A stretch of DNA of 10,162 bases from contig CP070771.1 in NCBI GenBank assembly GCA_020345785.1, positions 3,539,845 to 3,550,006 on the forward strand, given 5' to 3'. The notes under the pieces were generated by a model. That model did not search any database, was not told the DNA's origin, and worked only from the letters and a program-made list of their open reading frames with translations. Position numbers and translations under genes: made by a program. Position 1 is the stretch's first letter. Each line of letters begins with the position of its first letter. Below are positions 1 to 7,430 of this stretch, piece after piece. This DNA comes from Desulfobacterales bacterium (GTDB lineage: Bacteria; Desulfobacterota; Desulfobacteria; Desulfobacterales; JAFDCJ01).

Positions 1-315
1 GCCGGCACCCTCAGCGGCGGTGAACAGCAGATGCTGGCCATCGGCCGTTCACTGATGAGCAAACCCAAACTGCTCATGATGGACGAACCCTCCATCGGTT
101 TGTCACCGCTGGTAAAAAAACAGCTCACCGAAAGTATTCTCCATATCTGGAAGTCAGGCATTACCCTGCTCGTCGTCGAACAGGATGCCAGCTTGACCTT
201 AGAGCTGACCCAGAGAGTCTACATCATGGAGCACGGCAAGATCGGGCTCGAAGGCAAAAGTGATGAATTAATGGACAATGAAGAGGTCAAGCGCGTTTAT
301 TTTCAGCTGGGATGA
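1..315 (+). CDS. livF: Branched-chain amino-acid ABC transporter ATP-binding protein, LivF-type (3' part only)
   Basis: This is the C-terminal 104 residues of an ABC ATPase; the frame is open from base 1, so the N-terminus with Walker A lies outside the window. Visible in order: the ABC signature LSGGEQQ (residues 4-10 of the visible part), Walker B KLLMMDEP, a D-loop-like SIGLSP, and the switch region VVEQDA where LivF proteins carry Gln rather than the usual His. The tail (RVYIMEHGKIGLEGKSDELM, then VKRVYFQLG) matches the normal LivF ending, so the 3' end appears intact. In the family, LivF and LivG energise import of branched-chain or related amino acids through LivH/LivM with a periplasmic binding protein. 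The other Liv genes would be expected upstream, outside the window. Urea or other amide transporters (UrtE) are close relatives and cannot be fully excluded from this fragment. Confidence 0.9.
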   Translation, partial: AGTLSGGEQQMLAIGRSLMSKPKLLMMDEPSIGLSPLVKKQLTESILHIWKSGITLLVVEQDASLTLELTQRVYIMEHGKIGLEGKSDELMDNEEVKRVYFQLG

Positions 316-404
316 TCGAAGACGAGATTCGCGCAAGGAGGCGTATAAACCCTTCAATTTCAACAGAAAATGAAGATTAGAAGATGATCGGTTGTGTGCT
401 TGGG

Positions 405-1067
405 TTAGGGTTTGAATTGCGACACCGGTCCGATATAGGCGCCGTCCCGGCCGCGCACGACGTCATCCTGGCTGAGGGGGTCGTCAACAGATGGGGCAGT
501 TTTACCATCCTTTCCACAGCTGTAAAGATCATAGTCGGAATTTAGTGGGTCATTGAGCGGATCCAGTCGGATTGAATTTTCAACCCCGGCGCCGTCCTTT
601 TTGTCCTTGCCTATGGCCTTGCCTTTTGGCGTCTTGCCAGGATCCTCAGCTTCCTCATCTTCCGGATTATCCTCAAGGGTTGCAAAATTCAAGTACTGGT
701 AAGGATTGCCCCAGGGATCGATCAGCCTGCCTGATTTGACCTCTTCCAGTGATTCCGGCAGCCGGTAGTGGTCAATTTCGAAATTCCCTATTTCCATCTG
801 TAAATTTTCCAGTTCCGCGACAGCTTTGATAACCCTGGCCTTTTCAATCTGCCCGAAGTAAAGGGGGACTGCAATGCCGGAGAGTATGCCGATGATGGCA
901 ATGACAATCATAAGTTCGAGCAGCGTAAGTCCCCCTTGGCCGAGTCTGCCGCAACTCAGCGTCGATTGGTCGGCACAATCAACCTCCCTCGGAATTATTC
1001 GGCGATCATTGAACACGTCCGCCTTTAACTGAATTCGCTTGATCAATTTGAGTCTCACGAGTGTCAT
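405..1067 (-). CDS. GspG-like type II secretion/type IV pilus pseudopilin with acidic insertion
   Basis: A 220-residue prepilin-like protein. The class III cleavage site is seen at GG/LTLLELMIVIAIIG: mature residue 1 is Leu47 and the conserved Glu5 of the mature protein is Glu51, followed by a hydrophobic helix to about residue 70. The GspG-type motif IDPWGNPYQYLNF lies at 116-128, and the C-terminal YDLYSCGKDGK plus DDVVRGRDGAYIG resembles the calcium-loop end of major pseudopilins. Between these halves is a charged insert of about 45 residues (131-176, rich in Glu, Asp, Lys). With it and a 46-residue leader the protein is clearly longer than typical GspG (about 140 aa). The ATG overlaps the upstream stop (ATGA), suggesting translational coupling. 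An in-frame GTG at 1016 would give a more normal leader of about 29 residues. No other secretion-system gene is visible, so it may be a stand-alone pseudopilin rather than true gspG. Confidence 0.87.
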   Translation of the reverse strand: MTLVRLKLIKRIQLKADVFNDRRIIPREVDCADQSTLSCGRLGQGGLTLLELMIVIAIIGILSGIAVPLYFGQIEKARVIKAVAELENLQMEIGNFEIDHYRLPESLEEVKSGRLIDPWGNPYQYLNFATLEDNPEDEEAEDPGKTPKGKAIGKDKKDGAGVENSIRLDPLNDPLNSDYDLYSCGKDGKTAPSVDDPLSQDDVVRGRDGAYIGPVSQFKP

Positions 1068-1642
1068 CTTCTATCAACCTTGAAATAGCCGGCCTCGCTG
1101 ATCAGCATATCGAGGTGGTCGACAATAGGCTTCAGGTCCTGCCGGTCGTCCAATCGGTGTTCGAGGTCTCGCAGACAATTCAGCGCCTCGTGGCCGGATT
1201 GCTGTATGTTTTGCAGTTTATGGGTCAAAACGTCCAACATGTCATTTAGCGCTTCTTCTTCAGTGTGCAGGAAGTCCCGCCGTCGTATTTTAATTGGATA
1301 ACCCATCTGACCTTCGCGTATTTGATTAAAGATACTGCGAAATCGATACAATGGCCCTGACAGACGGTGAAAAGTCAAAAAGGAGTGCAAACCGAGCATC
1401 GCAATTAATACCATCGCCGCCGGCCACACCTTGATATGCAATGTGATGACCCGATCGGCGGCGCTGGTTCTCTCAGATAAGCTCAGGGTTTCATCCTGCA
1501 TTTTCAGCATGTCGGGTACAAAGAGAAAAACGGCTAAAAAAAAGACGATAACCGCGCTGTAAATGAAAAATTGAGCCAGAAAATAGTATTGGAGTGAACG
1601 ATAAACAACGCGTACCCGCCTGCGCCTTTCATGTTTTCCCAT
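1064..1642 (-). CDS. Two-TM HAMP-domain membrane protein without output domain
   Basis: A 192-residue protein starting at the ATG at 1642, chosen because GGGAGG lies about 10 bases upstream of it; a TTG start eight codons earlier has no such support. A basic N-terminus (GKHERRRR) is followed by TM1 (about 20-43), a short loop of about 28 residues, and TM2 (about 72-92). The next part, about 92-143, reads as a HAMP-type linker: SGPLYRFRSIFNQIREGQ, then a second helix around EEEALNDMLDVL. A predicted helical tail ends the protein at 192. There is no kinase, cyclase or methyl-accepting domain. HAMP modules transmit conformational signals between membrane and cytoplasm; what this one transmits to is unknown. 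The stop overlaps the start of the pseudopilin, so the two are probably co-translated and may work together, for example in pilus or pseudopilus assembly. That role is inference. Confidence 0.82.
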   Translation of the reverse strand: MGKHERRRRVRVVYRSLQYYFLAQFFIYSAVIVFFLAVFLFVPDMLKMQDETLSLSERTSAADRVITLHIKVWPAAMVLIAMLGLHSFLTFHRLSGPLYRFRSIFNQIREGQMGYPIKIRRRDFLHTEEEALNDMLDVLTHKLQNIQQSGHEALNCLRDLEHRLDDRQDLKPIVDHLDMLISEAGYFKVDRR

Positions 1643-1957
1643 ATTAAACAGTCCTCCCGATCGCAACTGGCTGATTACCGGTTTTTAGGGTATCGTCCAG
1701 GTTTGCGGCAAAAGAATCATAAAATATCATCGGCTAACCTGGGAAAATCTTTAGAATGAATATCTGCAATACCAAAGTATTCCCTTATCCATAAAATGGT
1801 TCCCGCCTTCCCCGTTTCAGATCGAAGCCAGAATTAAGTTTATCAATCTGCAATCCGGAATCTTAAATTCGCAATCACCACAGGCCTTGTGGCCCTCCAT
1901 CAAATGCTTAATATATAATCTTTATTCCATAAAAATTATATTTGGAGGTAAACAATC
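1643..1957. other. Divergent intergenic region between HAMP gene and SLC13 transporter
   Basis: About 315 bases separate the divergently transcribed HAMP/pseudopilin unit from the transporter gene. It is AT-rich towards the transporter. I see no ORF with coding character and no RNA gene. It ends in a clear Shine-Dalgarno (GGAGG at 1944-1948) before the GTG start at 1958. A short inverted repeat CCACA-ggcct-TGTGG lies at 1878-1892 and a TATAAT at 1914-1919. On the other strand GGGAGG precedes the HAMP start. Both gene sets must be promoted from here, but I could not identify a convincing minus-strand promoter. Confidence 0.6.
1887..1919 (+). promoter_or_regulatory. Candidate promoter for the SLC13 transporter
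   Basis: A perfect -10 hexamer TATAAT (1914-1919) lies about 40 bases before the GTG start. The best -35 candidate, TTGTGG (1887-1892), sits 21 bases upstream, which is longer than the usual 16-18 spacing, so the -35 assignment is weak. A CCACA/TGTGG inverted repeat (1878-1892) overlaps it and could be an operator, but five-base arms can occur by chance. Confidence 0.25.
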
Positions 1958-4318
1958 GTGACCCCGGAGATCGCTCTGGTTTTATCCATATTGACGGCAT
2001 CGGTCATATTACTGATCACTGAATGGATCCCGATGGAGGTCACCGCCCTGCTGGCACTGGGGGCGGTCGCCCTGACCGGCCTGGTCTCACCCGTGGAAGC
2101 CCTGTCGGGTTTCAGCAACCCGGCCGTGGTAACGGTCTGGGCTGTATTTATTATAAGCGGCGGTTTAACCCGCACCGGTGTTGCCAATGTCATCGGCCGT
2201 TTTGTTTTAAGACTGGCCGGCACCCGGGAAACCACCATGATTATCGTTATCATGACAACGGCCGGCGTGATGTCGGCCGTTATGAACAATGTGGCCGTGG
2301 CGGCGCTGATGCTGCCGGTAGTCATGGATATCGCGCGCCACACCGATCGACCGCCTTCCAGACTTTTGATGCCGCTGGCCTACGGGTCTCTGTTAGGGGG
2401 CTTGATTACTCAAATCGGAACTCCGCCCAATATACTGGTCAGCGACGCCCTGCGTGAAGCCGGGCTCGAATCATTCACCTTTTTTGATTTCACCCCGGTC
2501 GGACTGGCGGTGATGTTCTCCGGCATTGCCTTTATGACGTTCGTCGGCCGCCACCTGCTGCCCCAGCGCGACGTGGCCAAAGAAGCCACGACCGGTCGTA
2601 AGACCGACTGGCAAACTCAGTACGATCTGCAGGAGCGCCTGTTTCACATCCGCGTCCCCCGCAAGTCAATACTGGTAAATAAAACCCTGGCGCAAATCCG
2701 CATGGGGTCGGTTTTAGGCTGGAATGTCATCGGCATCACCCGGGGGGATCGGACCCTGCTGGCGCCGGGACCCACCGACACGCTGCAGGCCGGTGACCGC
2801 CTGACGGTTGAAGGCCGAATTGAAAGCCTGAATGAGTTAAAAAACTGGCATCAGCTCACCATCGAGCAAGGCGGCATCGATTTGCAGGAACCTTACTCGG
2901 ACGACATTAAAATCGGCGAGGTCCAGGTGCCTGTCAATTCACGGTTTGTCGGCAGCACGCTCAATTCACTTGCTTTTCGCAGCCGTTTCGGACTGAATGT
3001 GCTGGCGATTCGTAGAAATGATCATGTAAGGCGCACCAGCCTGCAGGATGACCCTCTGCAGCGCGGTGACACGCTTCTCGTAGCAGGCTCGGATGGACAT
3101 CTGCAGGAATTGAAAAATACCGCCGGCTTTGATCATTTTCGCTACGTTGAAAGATCTGAACTCACCGAAGTCTACCATTTGCATGAACGGTTGATGATCA
3201 TGCAGGTGCCGCCGGATTCCGCCCTGATCGGAAAAACATTAAAACAAAGCCGTCTGGGGGATGCGCTGGGAAGCCGTGTTCTCGGGATATTACGCGGCGA
3301 CAAGCCGGTAATTATGCCCGAACCCCATGAAGAATTGCAGGCCGATGACCGTCTGGTGGTCGAAGGCCGTATGCGAGACTTTGAAATACTGCGGGGTCTC
3401 GAAGAACTGGAGATCGAACGCAGAACCCAGACGAATGTCGAGGAGCTGGTTTCCGGCAATGTCGGACTGGTGGAGGCCATCCTCTCTCCGCAAACCACCC
3501 TGGAAGGCAAGACACTGCGCCAGATCAATTTTCGGGAAAAATTCGGTTTGAACGTGCTGGCCCTCTGGCGCAAGGGGCAGGCTTACCGATCCAATCTAAG
3601 GGACACGGATCTGCAATTCGGTGACGCCTTGCTGCTGCTGGGGCCGCGCAACAAGCTGCAGCTGCTGGGCCGTGAACCTGATTTCATTGTACTGACGGAA
3701 ACAGCCCAGGAAGAACTGCGCCTGGAAAAAATGAGACTTTCCATTCTGATCATGGCCGGCGTCCTGACGCCGGTCATCCTGGGTTATGTGCCGATCTATA
3801 TCGCGGCGGTTGTGGGTTCCGCTCTGATGGTATTGACCGGCTGCCTCACTATGGAGGAAGCCTACCGACAGATTGAATGGAAGGCGGTATTTTTAATTGC
3901 CGGCATGCTGCCTTTGGGGACCGCCCTTGATAAGACCGGCGCCGCCAAGCTGATTGCCGAAGGGGTCGTCGGCATCGTCGGCCCTTTCGGACCCAATGCC
4001 GTTATGCTCGGTCTGGTCGCTCTGACCTTTCTGGCAACCTGCTTTGTGCCCACTGCCGCCCTGGTGGTGCTCATGGCGCCGATCGTGCTGAACACCTCCG
4101 CCAACATGGGTCTCTCCCCCCACGGCTTGATCATGGCGGTAGCCATGGCCGCCTCGGCCAGCTTTACGACGCCCATCTCCCATCCGGCCAACATCCTGGT
4201 GATGGGGCCGGGCGGATATCGTTTTGTGGATTATCTGAAAGTCGGCGGGTTGCTGACGCTGGTGATTCTGGCGGTATTAATGGTCGTCATGCCAATTTTT
4301 TGGCCGTTGAATCCCTGA
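1958..4318 (+). CDS. SLC13/DASS-family anion transporter with four RCK_C (TrkA-C) domains
   Basis: A 786-residue inner-membrane transporter. The GTG start has GGAGG nine bases upstream. Two membrane halves (about 1-205 and 590-786) flank a large cytoplasmic insert. Each half carries the family's paired loop motifs: MNNVAVAALMLPVV (109-122) with TQIGTPPNILVS (151-162) in the first, and FVPTAALVVLMAPIV (696-710) with TTPISHPANILV (737-748) in the second. These resemble the Ser-Asn-Thr-type substrate and Na+ sites of divalent anion:Na+ symporters. The insert has four RCK_C-like modules at about 225-287, 318-385, 409-471 and 503-570; two is the number I would expect in such bacterial permeases. 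RCK_C domains bind small ligands and typically gate channels or transporters. Substrate cannot be read from sequence; sulfate, other oxyanions or dicarboxylates are possible. It appears monocistronic, divergent from the HAMP gene, with 166 bases before the next ORF. Confidence 0.9.
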   Translation: MTPEIALVLSILTASVILLITEWIPMEVTALLALGAVALTGLVSPVEALSGFSNPAVVTVWAVFIISGGLTRTGVANVIGRFVLRLAGTRETTMIIVIMTTAGVMSAVMNNVAVAALMLPVVMDIARHTDRPPSRLLMPLAYGSLLGGLITQIGTPPNILVSDALREAGLESFTFFDFTPVGLAVMFSGIAFMTFVGRHLLPQRDVAKEATTGRKTDWQTQYDLQERLFHIRVPRKSILVNKTLAQIRMGSVLGWNVIGITRGDRTLLAPGPTDTLQAGDRLTVEGRIESLNELKNWHQLTIEQGGIDLQEPYSDDIKIGEVQVPVNSRFVGSTLNSLAFRSRFGLNVLAIRRNDHVRRTSLQDDPLQRGDTLLVAGSDGHLQELKNTAGFDHFRYVERSELTEVYHLHERLMIMQVPPDSALIGKTLKQSRLGDALGSRVLGILRGDKPVIMPEPHEELQADDRLVVEGRMRDFEILRGLEELEIERRTQTNVEELVSGNVGLVEAILSPQTTLEGKTLRQINFREKFGLNVLALWRKGQAYRSNLRDTDLQFGDALLLLGPRNKLQLLGREPDFIVLTETAQEELRLEKMRLSILIMAGVLTPVILGYVPIYIAAVVGSALMVLTGCLTMEEAYRQIEWKAVFLIAGMLPLGTALDKTGAAKLIAEGVVGIVGPFGPNAVMLGLVALTFLATCFVPTAALVVLMAPIVLNTSANMGLSPHGLIMAVAMAASASFTTPISHPANILVMGPGGYRFVDYLKVGGLLTLVILAVLMVVMPIFWPLNP
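2630..3181 (+). repeat. First copy of duplicated RCK_C pair (modules A1-B2) in the SLC13 gene
   Basis: Codons 225-408. Module A1 (225-287) aligns without gaps to module A3 (409-471): about 33 of 63 residues are identical by hand count, with shared landmarks such as ERL, GKTL-like NKTL, and VEGR at the end. Module B2 (318-385) aligns without gaps to B4 (503-570), about 27 of 68 identical, with FGLNVLA in both. A and B types resemble each other far less, so the unit duplicated was an A-B pair. The offset between copies is 184-185 residues. Confidence 0.75.
3182..3667 (+). repeat. Second copy of duplicated RCK_C pair (modules A3-B4) in the SLC13 gene
   Basis: Codons 409-570, the partner of codons 225-385. 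Module A3 begins HERLMIMQVP and ends RLVVEGR; module B4 carries KFGLNVLALWR and LQFGDALLLLG. DNA-level identity is not obvious by eye, so the duplication is old rather than recent. Confidence 0.75.
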
Positions 4319-4386
4319 GCGGGGCCCTATTATCATGAATACTTTGTATCTAGCGACATGCCTGTTTGGCTAAGAAGTCCAAAAAA

Positions 4387-4415
4387 TTGCTGAATAAAGC
4401 AAAAAGAAATATCAA
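4387..4415 (+). promoter_or_regulatory. Possible weak promoter ahead of the MoxR-type cluster
   Basis: The 4319-4484 gap is AT-rich. TTGCTG (4387-4392) and TATCAA (4410-4415) are separated by 17 bases, giving a loose sigma-70-like match (3/6 and 4/6). A promoter is expected here because the gene downstream begins a same-strand run and is 166 bases away from the transporter, but the match itself is weak. No terminator hairpin for the transporter was found in this gap. Confidence 0.2.
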
Positions 4416-4559
4416 GCAAAGGAAAATTTTTCTCATAGGGCACAATGAACCTTTAGCCTTGTTTCATAGTGGAAGCCCCTGGAAGTGGCCGGAATCACGC
4501 TCTGCCGATGGTCATTGATGTTGCTTGTAATATTCTTTGCTCGGTATTATTCTGTTGCT

Positions 4560-6500
4560 ATGCGATGGCTGTCAAAAAATATATTTTTGCCGTTGGCGAT
4601 GATGATCGTCTGCCTCCCGGCGCCCGGCGTTGCGTCTGAATTTACGCTGGATCATTCCATCGGGTTTAACGGTCATTTTAAGCTCGACCATTGGTCGCCG
4701 TTGAGCGTTGTGGTTGAGAACAGGGGCCGGGCAGTGCGCGTCAGGTTAGAAGTAATCGTAACCTCCGGCAGCGAGTATCTGGGGGATGTTTATCCGACTG
4801 TCTATGCAACGGACGCCGACCTGCCGCCCCATTCAGTAAAACGTTATCATTTTACGGTCATGATCAGATCATTTACCCATGACCTAATTATTCGGCTGAG
4901 GCAAACCAATGAGATTATTTATTCCAAATCCGTGAATCTCCGGTCCCATTTCACCGAAAAAAGCCTGGCAATTGTTGTGGGTGATTTTGTCGCACCGGAC
5001 ATCCTGTCGGTGCTGCCGGATCAGCTGCACCCTGTCAATGTTCGGCCGAAATTCCTGCCGGAGACCTGGTACGGCTATGACAGCGTGAAATTGCTCATTA
5101 TGGAAGCCGGTTCCGTCAGGCAGCTTTCAGAAGTTCAGTTTCAGGCATTACGCCGGTGGTTGAGGCAGGGAGGGTACCTGGTTATCGGGAGTGATCTAAA
5201 CTACGGTGCACTAAGTGAAAAAAGGATACAGGATATTCTGCCGATCACGGTAAGCGGCTATCAGCGATTTTTTGACCTAAAATCCCTGGAGCATTTCTGC
5301 GGCGTGACCCTTAGGTCCGTCGAACCGTTTCTCATTTTGAATGCCGGAATTGACGATTCCAAAATTCTGCTAAAAGAAAATGATATCCCCATCATTATCC
5401 GCAAAGACTTTGGCTTTGGCCGGATCGTTTTTCTGTCATTTAATGTTAATACACCGCCTTTCAGCCGCTGGGAAGGCCGGCCGGTGTTCTGGGACAAAAT
5501 CCTGTTGCTGGGATCGGAGACCGCCGGGCCAACGCTGGAACTGGATGATCAAAAAATTTTGAATGCCATGCTGGAAGGCTTGCCCCTTAAATTTCCTAAT
5601 TTCAAAACCGGGGTAATTTTTATAGGAGTTTATCTGATCTTTCTGAGGTTTTTATTAAAAAAAATCGGAAAACCCGGCCGGAAGCGATGGCGATACAGCC
5701 TCGGCCTGCTGGTGATGATTATCATTTTTGCGGCGATCGGCTACCGGGGCTTTTATTACCCCAGCCTGAGACAAAAGATGACCTACAACACGTTTTGCCA
5801 ATTAGAGATCACCGGCGCAGATGGCCCGGCATCTGCGAAGTTGATCCTCGGCCTTTATGCGTTGCAACAATCGGCCTACGCGCTTAATTTCGGGACGGAT
5901 GCCTATCCTGTCAACCACCTATTATCGCAACGCTCGCAGAATAAAGTGCCATACCCCTATGTATTGCAGGGGAACAACGGCATGCAGCAGATTGCCGGAT
6001 CCCTTGACCGCTGGTCACACAACTTCTACCGGCTTCAGCTGGATTTTGAATCTCCTCTGTCGGGCGATGCCCGGCAGGATAACTTTTTTTTGACGCTGAA
6101 GGTGCAAAATAAACTGCCCCACAATCTGGTCGACTGCCTGGTCTACTATAAAGGGCGCTTTGTATTTGTAGATGATATTTTAGCCAATAGGCCGCAGGTA
6201 CTGAAACTAAGCCTGGCAAAATTGAAAGAAACGGAAATTTTCAACGATCATGAGGCGGAAAATATTATGCGGCATTTGGACGGCCGGGACGCTGCCGCCT
6301 TTCTCCGATCCGCCCAGATGAATCTCACTGAAGATCTATTATACAACGTTCATAAAAAATACCAATCGAGGGACGACCGCATAATTCTGCTCGGATGGAT
6401 GCAGGCCGGTTTGGTTCAACCGCAATTCGTCCCGTTCGATCCGCCGGCTGCCGGTCTTACCATGGTCAGCTGGCAGCTGCCGGTGGAGGTAATTTTATGA
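4560..6500 (+). CDS. Secreted/membrane-anchored protein with glutamine-amidotransferase-like fold, MoxR-cluster type
   Basis: The frame is open from a GTG at 4485 (671 aa), which has a weak GGAAG nine bases upstream. I prefer the ATG at 4560 (646 aa) because it opens directly on a classical signal peptide (MRWLSKNIF...PAPGVAS, residues 1-26), but it lacks a Shine-Dalgarno, so the start is uncertain. Using the 4560 start: an Ig-like beta-rich domain (about 27-130), then an amidotransferase-like region (KSLAIVVGDF at 134, LPETWYGYDSVKLLI at 166, ALRRWLRQGGYLVIGSD near 196-212, GFGRIVFLSFN around 285-295), two TM segments (about 350-366 and 378-396), and a C-terminal beta-rich domain. No catalytic Cys-His-Glu triad is evident, so it is probably a non-enzymatic fold. 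Proteins of this architecture commonly accompany MoxR/DUF58 genes in the envelope. The stop overlaps the next start. Confidence 0.75.
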   Translation: MRWLSKNIFLPLAMMIVCLPAPGVASEFTLDHSIGFNGHFKLDHWSPLSVVVENRGRAVRVRLEVIVTSGSEYLGDVYPTVYATDADLPPHSVKRYHFTVMIRSFTHDLIIRLRQTNEIIYSKSVNLRSHFTEKSLAIVVGDFVAPDILSVLPDQLHPVNVRPKFLPETWYGYDSVKLLIMEAGSVRQLSEVQFQALRRWLRQGGYLVIGSDLNYGALSEKRIQDILPITVSGYQRFFDLKSLEHFCGVTLRSVEPFLILNAGIDDSKILLKENDIPIIIRKDFGFGRIVFLSFNVNTPPFSRWEGRPVFWDKILLLGSETAGPTLELDDQKILNAMLEGLPLKFPNFKTGVIFIGVYLIFLRFLLKKIGKPGRKRWRYSLGLLVMIIIFAAIGYRGFYYPSLRQKMTYNTFCQLEITGADGPASAKLILGLYALQQSAYALNFGTDAYPVNHLLSQRSQNKVPYPYVLQGNNGMQQIAGSLDRWSHNFYRLQLDFESPLSGDARQDNFFLTLKVQNKLPHNLVDCLVYYKGRFVFVDDILANRPQVLKLSLAKLKETEIFNDHEAENIMRHLDGRDAAAFLRSAQMNLTEDLLYNVHKKYQSRDDRIILLGWMQAGLVQPQFVPFDPPAAGLTMVSWQLPVEVIL

Positions 6501-7246
6501 GGTATTATTATCTGACAGACGAGTCGGAAAAATCCTTAGCCCCGTTTTTTTCGCAGCGGGTGCTGTCCGCCGGACTCTTCGGCGTAGTAATTGTCGGGAC
6601 CTTTTTGCTTGTATTCTGGCCCCGTCAGCCGCTTTCCGACATTATGGTGACCGGTAAGGGCCCCACGGTATTTTTTCTTGTTTTTGCGATTGCCCTGATT
6701 GTGAACGCCTACATCAACCTTTGCTGTGGTGCCGGAGATATGATCCGTAAAGGCTACCACATGATAAACTACCCAAGCGATCAACCCACCTATGAGAGGG
6801 AAATTGACTTCTATCGCTATGGCCTGGTCGAATTTTTATTGCATGCGCTCGTAGTGTTGCTGCTTTTTTTACCCCTCCTGGCGTTGTCTGCTTTCGTTTC
6901 AGCCATATCTTTGAGAACCTTTTTAATGGCGGTCGCCATATTGTATAGTGCGTCACTGCTTTGTCGACTTTTCGGATTCACGGTGTATTTACTATGGGGC
7001 AGATCCAGTACCCTCGGTTATTTCACCGCCAGGGCGTTAATGATAGTTTTCGTTTTCATCACCGTTCTATTTGCTCCGGCGGTCAATCCGCTGTATCTTC
7101 TATATCTGTTAAATCAGGGCACCAGCGGCACCGGTTACCCCTTTGCATTTTATATGACGGTGGTGACGTTAGCCGCCCTTGTGCTCACATGGGCAAATAA
7201 CGCTTTGGTCAGGCGCCATATAAATAGAAACAAGGCTGAAGGTTGA
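6497..7246 (+). CDS. Six-TM membrane protein of unknown function, coupled to the preceding gene
   Basis: A 249-residue protein. The ATG at 6497 overlaps the upstream stop (ATGA) and has GGAGG (6484-6488) eight bases before it; the reading frame extends upstream to 6395, but that extension lies inside the previous gene and has no support. About six hydrophobic segments are visible: 22-41, 57-77, 110-138, 141-167, 178-205 and 214-234. The loop around 79-108 carries charged and aromatic residues (DMIRKGYHMINY, YEREIDFYRYG). I recognise no catalytic motif or named family. It could be a permease-like or ABC-2-like membrane partner of the preceding protein, but that is a guess. The last residues (NKAEG) and the stop codon are encoded in sequence that already looks like the low-complexity repeat that follows, so the original C-terminus may have been altered. 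Confidence 0.78.
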   Translation: MRYYYLTDESEKSLAPFFSQRVLSAGLFGVVIVGTFLLVFWPRQPLSDIMVTGKGPTVFFLVFAIALIVNAYINLCCGAGDMIRKGYHMINYPSDQPTYEREIDFYRYGLVEFLLHALVVLLLFLPLLALSAFVSAISLRTFLMAVAILYSASLLCRLFGFTVYLLWGRSSTLGYFTARALMIVFVFITVLFAPAVNPLYLLYLLNQGTSGTGYPFAFYMTVVTLAALVLTWANNALVRRHINRNKAEG

Positions 7247-7258
7247 AGGTCAAAGGCA

Positions 7259-7275
7259 AAAGGACAGAGGCTTAC
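7259..7275 (+). repeat. 17-base direct repeat, copy 1 (AAAGGACAGAGGCTTAC)
   Basis: Matches 7431-7447 (AAAGGACAAAGGCTTAC) at 16 of 17 positions. It lies 172 bases from its partner, inside the purine-rich half of the intergenic repeat. Confidence 0.7.
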
Positions 7276-7390
7276 GGCAAAGAAATAAAAAAGCTGGGAG
7301 GCAAGAAAGCTTGGAAGCTTGAAGGCTGGGAGGCCGGAAAGCTGGAAGGCGAAAGGGCAAAGGTTAAAGGCCAAAAGGAGCAAGGATAGA

Positions 7391-7408
7391 AGCTCATAGC
7401 TCATAGCT
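7391..7408 (+). repeat. AGCTCAT tandem (two full units plus AGCT)
   Basis: The sequence reads AGCTCAT-AGCTCAT-AGCT. A related copy, AGCTCAT-AGCTCGT-AGC, occurs at 10142-10158 immediately after the moxR stop codon, so this is a dispersed element rather than a unique tract. Confidence 0.75.
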
Positions 7409-7430
7409 GGTAGGTTAAAGGAGAAAGGTT

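Noticed and set aside
316..404. Possible bidirectional terminator between livF and the convergent pseudopilin
   Set aside because: One would be expected there, but I could find no stem of useful length followed by a T tract on either strand.
1061..1249. Plus-strand 62-codon reading frame opposite the HAMP gene
   Set aside because: It is antisense to the conserved HAMP and tail region and contains no recognisable motif.
1643..1666. TTG start eight codons upstream for the HAMP protein
   Set aside because: The ATG at 1642 is preceded by GGGAGG at a workable distance, which lies inside the putative extension and would not serve the TTG.
1936..2343. Minus-strand 135-codon reading frame over the start of the SLC13 gene
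   Set aside because: It is antisense to a strongly supported transporter, rich in Thr/Ala/Val as expected of an antisense frame, and has no independent start signal or domain.
3862..4194. Minus-strand 110-codon reading frame inside the SLC13 gene
   Set aside because: It lies opposite the conserved second half of the transporter and has no domain or ribosome-binding site that would argue for expression.
6395..6496. N-terminal extension of the six-TM protein by 34 codons
   Set aside because: It lies within the preceding gene, while the ATG at 6497 has a good GGAGG and the typical ATGA overlap.
7150..7404. An 84-codon minus-strand reading frame across the end of the six-TM gene and the repeat block
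   Set aside because: Its translation is repetitive (CPFAF and similar words recur), directly reflecting the low-complexity DNA, it overlaps a well-supported gene, and has no recognisable domain.
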